A stretch of 8,122 bases of DNA, taken from positions 1 to 8,122 of the forward strand of contig JAIRRE010000052.1 of assembly GCA_031256125.1 (NCBI GenBank), in the 5' to 3' direction. The DNA is from Burkholderiaceae bacterium (GTDB lineage: Bacteria; Pseudomonadota; Gammaproteobacteria; Burkholderiales; Burkholderiaceae_C). This document shows, one piece after another, positions 6,290 to 8,122 of this stretch. Numbering within the stretch: the first letter of the stretch is position 1; each line of letters begins with the position of its first letter. Below the pieces are notes generated by a model, which made no database searches, was not told the origin of the DNA, and saw only the letters and a program-made list of their open reading frames with translations. The position numbers were made by a program, and so were the translations under genes.

Positions 6290-6625
6290 ATGAATCTAAA
6301 CACCCACAAACTTGACCCGGATCAAAACCCGATGGATATACCCAGCTCGGAAGAAATCCACGAACTCAAAAGCCTTTATGGGGGCGGCATCGCGGATATT
6401 GTGACCGGGCAGCATAACGCCATCCTGGAGCTAAGTAAAAAGGCTGGCGAGATGTGCGCTGAACCGGATGGCGATGACATTCACGCTTTCATGCACGCTC
6501 AATACGCTACCGGGCATGTCCGAGACCTCATCATTAAGCAGGCCCGCAAAATTGTCGCCCTGAGCAAACAAACCGCAACACCGATTGCTGCGGCATATTA
6601 CCAACGACTCAATAAGAGTTATTAA
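6290..6625 (+). CDS. Hypothetical protein, 111 residues, unrecognised
   Basis: I do not recognise this protein. It has no signal peptide or membrane segment, looks mostly helical, and has an acidic N-terminal half ('DPDQNPMDIPSSEEIHELKSLYGGGIADIV') and a basic C-terminal third ('IIKQARKIVALSKQTATPIAAAYYQRLNKSY'). His and Cys residues are scattered (C57, H65, H69, H76) without a clear metal motif. A strong Shine-Dalgarno (GAGGAGAGAG, 6271-6280) overlaps the fibre stop, so it is well translated and probably co-transcribed. The slot right after a fibre gene often holds a fibre chaperone or a lysogenic accessory gene, but no fibre-assembly family motif is seen. The base composition is more AT-rich than that of the baseplate genes, which fits an accessory origin. 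Confidence 0.8.
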   Translation: MNLNTHKLDPDQNPMDIPSSEEIHELKSLYGGGIADIVTGQHNAILELSKKAGEMCAEPDGDDIHAFMHAQYATGHVRDLIIKQARKIVALSKQTATPIAAAYYQRLNKSY

Positions 6626-6639
6626 ATTTATATCCACCA

Positions 6640-6879
6640 ATGACAGAAAACGAACTGACGCACGAAGCGTCAAAGGAAGCGGTCAAAAAAGTATTGGCCA
6701 TGCTTGGCGTTGACGCGGAAAACCCCCGTGAGGTGGAAGAATTCCGCGAAGATTTACGCTTCGGCAGGCGCTTGCGCAAGGCTTCTTCACAGGGATTTGT
6801 GGCGCTGATAGGCATATTCGCCATGGGTGTCGGCGCCGTGGTATGGGAAGGCATCTTGTCAAAACTGGGACATAAATAA
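6640..6879 (+). CDS. Small single-span membrane protein next to the lysis genes
   Basis: A 79-residue protein with a charged soluble N-terminus (1-50, 'EVEEFREDLRFGRRLRKASS'), one predicted transmembrane helix at about 52-69 ('GFVALIGIFAMGVGAVVW') and a short C-terminal tail. The pattern 'helical N-terminus, (E/D)-F-R-E-D-L-R-F-x-R-x-L-R-K, then a membrane span' resembles small phage proteins found beside endolysins (DUF6127-like; my recollection, not verified). It could be a holin-like, antiholin or holin-modulating protein. No good Shine-Dalgarno precedes ATG 6640. The stop overlaps the endolysin start (TAATG, 6877-6881), so endolysin translation is probably coupled to it. Confidence 0.75.
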   Translation: MTENELTHEASKEAVKKVLAMLGVDAENPREVEEFREDLRFGRRLRKASSQGFVALIGIFAMGVGAVVWEGILSKLGHK

Positions 6880-7370
6880 TGGACTTCGATCAAGCTTTTG
6901 AGCGGCTCATCGGCAACGAGGGTGGCTACGTGTGCAACCCGGCCGATCCGGGCGGCGAAACCAACTGGGGCGTCACCCTGCGCACCGCGCGCGAAGCGGG
7001 CTACACCGGGGCCATGTGCGACCTCACGCGCGATCAGGCCAAGGCCATCTACCGCGACGCCTATTGGAACCGCGCCAAGTGCGTTCAGTACGACGGGGCC
7101 ATAGGCTTTCAGGTGTTTGATGCGGCGGTCAACCACGGCATCGGACAGGCCATTCGGTTCCTACAACGCGCCGTGGGCGTGGCTGATGATGGCATCGTCG
7201 GCCCCATCACCCTGTCCGCCGTGCGCGGAATGCCAAGCATGGATGTGCTGGCGCGCTTCAACGCGCAGCGCCTGAACTTCTACACGCAACTGTCCACCTG
7301 GGCCACCTTCGGCAAAGGCTGGGCGCGGCGCATCGCCGTAAACCTGCAATACGCGGCGGAGGATGCCTGA
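6879..7370 (+). CDS. GH108 endolysin (muramidase) with C-terminal peptidoglycan-binding domain
   Basis: A 163-residue lysozyme-type endolysin that cuts the glycan strands of peptidoglycan at the end of infection. The N-terminal catalytic domain (about 5-88) has 'FERLIGNEGGYVCNPADPGGETNWGVT', in which E14 of the E-G-G-Y motif is the catalytic acid known for this family, followed by 'AKAIYRDAYWNRAKC' and 'GFQVFDAAVNHG'. The C-terminal part (about 90-160), 'AIRFLQRAVGVADDGIVGPITLSAVRGM...LARFNAQRLNFYTQL..W.TFGKGWARRI', matches the peptidoglycan-binding PG_binding_3 domain usual in GH108 enzymes. Length is normal. There is no signal peptide or SAR sequence, so it needs a holin for release. The start codon overlaps the upstream stop, with weak GGGA at 6867-6870. 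Confidence 0.93.
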   Translation: MDFDQAFERLIGNEGGYVCNPADPGGETNWGVTLRTAREAGYTGAMCDLTRDQAKAIYRDAYWNRAKCVQYDGAIGFQVFDAAVNHGIGQAIRFLQRAVGVADDGIVGPITLSAVRGMPSMDVLARFNAQRLNFYTQLSTWATFGKGWARRIAVNLQYAAEDA

Positions 7371-7371
7371 T

Positions 7372-7968
7372 ATGGACTGGAAAGATGTTGCGGGCGTCGT
7401 GAGCAAAGCCGCGCCCATCGTTGGTGGAATTTTGGGCGGCCCCGCCGGGGCGGCAGTGGGCGGACTGGTGGCCACCGCGCTGGGCACGCAAGCCACGCCC
7501 GACGCCGTATCGGCGGCGCTGCTGGCCGACCCGCAAGCGGCGCTCAAGCTCAAAGAGTTGGAGGTCAACTCCAAGGTCCAGCTTCAGCAGCTTGCCGTCA
7601 CGGCGGAACAAAACCGGCTTCAGGCGTCCACGGCGCAGTACGCGGCGGAAGCGGCCGACCGGGATAGCGCCCGCAAGCTGGCCGCGCAGCAGCACAATGA
7701 CTGGGTGCGCCCGGCCATCACCGCGATGCTGCTGCTGGGCGCGGTGGGGATCGTGTTTTGCGTGTTTTCCGGTATCGCCGAAAGGCTGCTACGCGACACC
7801 ACTGCCAGCCTGACCATAGGCACCGTCATCGGCTACTGGTTCAACGAACTCAAGCAAACCCTGTCATTCTGGTTCGGCACCACCGGCGAAGCACAGCGCT
7901 CCAGCGCCGAGGTACTGCAATTTGCCGTATCGCCCGGCAGCGTAACCGCGCCGGGCGAAAAGCCTTGA
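7372..7968 (+). CDS. 3TM-type phage holin
   Basis: A 198-residue protein of the Holin_3TM family, which opens the inner membrane so the endolysin can reach the wall. It has a Gly/Ala-rich hydrophobic N-terminal segment (about 13-37), a long charged helix (about 55-108, 'LKLKELEVNSKVQLQQLAVTAEQNRLQA'), then 'HNDWVRPAITAMLLLGAVGIVFCVF' (108-132) and a last span 'LTIGTVIGYWFNELKQTLSFWFGTTGEAQRSSAEV' (147-181). The 'WVRP' entry to the second span and the 'FxFGTTxGxxxSS' motif after the last span are family signatures. I chose ATG 7372 because GGAGGA (7358-7363) stands 8 bases upstream. An in-frame ATG at 7363 lies on that Shine-Dalgarno and would add three residues. The gene begins one base after the endolysin stop, so the lysis genes form one unit. 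Confidence 0.9.
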   Translation: MDWKDVAGVVSKAAPIVGGILGGPAGAAVGGLVATALGTQATPDAVSAALLADPQAALKLKELEVNSKVQLQQLAVTAEQNRLQASTAQYAAEAADRDSARKLAAQQHNDWVRPAITAMLLLGAVGIVFCVFSGIAERLLRDTTASLTIGTVIGYWFNELKQTLSFWFGTTGEAQRSSAEVLQFAVSPGSVTAPGEKP

Positions 7969-7973
7969 GCGCG

Positions 7974-8122
7974 TTACGCTGCCGGTAAAGGTGACGCGGG
8001 CAGCCCTTCAATGCGCTGGATCAGCTTCTGATTACAGGCGGCGGCAATGGCGGCCAGTTCCTTGTTGGTGGGCAACAGCGCGCCCGGCTCCAGCAGCCAG
8101 CTCGGCAACTCGGCCAGCGATA
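7974..8122 (-). CDS. C-terminal part of a convergent gene of unknown function
   Basis: On the minus strand one frame stays open from the window edge to a TAA at 7974-7976, giving the last 48 residues of a protein: 'SLAELPSWLLEPGALLPTNKELAAIAAACNQKLIQRIEGLPASPLPAA'. Residue choice is natural (helix 'NKELAAIAAACNQKLIQRIEGL', Pro/Ala tail) and G/C at third positions fits the other genes, whereas the other two minus-strand frames and the plus strand give no comparable product. I do not recognise the family. It meets the holin tail to tail with 5 bases between stops and no visible terminator. It may be the edge of the lytic late operon or a lysogenic or host gene. Confidence 0.6.
   Translation of the reverse strand, partial: SLAELPSWLLEPGALLPTNKELAAIAAACNQKLIQRIEGLPASPLPAA

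Noticed and set aside
6611..6623. AATAA/TTATT palindrome at the end of the 111-residue gene
   Set aside because: Five A/T pairs with a 3-base loop are too weak for a terminator and it overlaps the coding end.
7363..7371. Earlier ATG for the holin
   Set aside because: It overlaps its own would-be Shine-Dalgarno; ATG 7372 has GGAGGA at the correct distance.
1..8122. tRNA, rRNA, CRISPR array, transposase or attachment site
   Set aside because: I looked on both strands and saw no cloverleaf, spaced repeat array, transposase motif or duplicated core; none can be supported.

Overview
The window is a stretch of late genes from a contractile-tailed (myovirus-type) phage or, more likely, a prophage in a GC-rich proteobacterium. 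A beta- or gammaproteobacterial host is the best guess. The base composition, the GH108 endolysin with a 3TM holin, the DUF2612 tail protein and a C/G-rich intergenic repeat of a kind common in those groups all fit, but nothing here fixes the species. Nine of the ten genes read left to right and are tightly packed, several with overlapping stop and start codons.

Region 1 (1-2211) is baseplate: the 3' part of a Gp138-type membrane-puncturing spike, a gp25/gp46-like wedge protein and a baseplate J-like protein. Region 2 (2212-3416) breaks the pattern. It holds a strong intrinsic terminator, a host-type palindromic repeat, a second weak hairpin and then a 326-residue protein with a phage barnase/EndoU/colicin E5/RelE-like nuclease domain (PBECR type). 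The catalytic core of this gene is about 41% GC, while one flanking line I counted is about 77%, and the core is packed with inverted repeats. The insertion looks like a 'moron', an accessory cargo gene placed between two baseplate genes. Region 3 (3404-6272) resumes the tail with the DUF2612 protein and a 738-residue tail fibre or tailspike that has a pectate-lyase-type beta-helix and a self-processing S74 chaperone domain.

Region 4 (6290-7968) has an unrecognised 111-residue protein, a 79-residue single-span membrane protein, a GH108 muramidase endolysin and a 3TM holin, that is, the lysis module. Region 5 (7974-8122) is the 3' end of a convergent minus-strand gene of unknown function, only 5 bases from the holin stop.

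Together the genes build the baseplate and receptor-binding apparatus and then lyse the host. The most interesting element is the nuclease: a possible virion-carried or lysogen-expressed RNase, sitting behind transcriptional barriers, with terminal regions that resemble phage structural proteins and with no obvious immunity gene in view.
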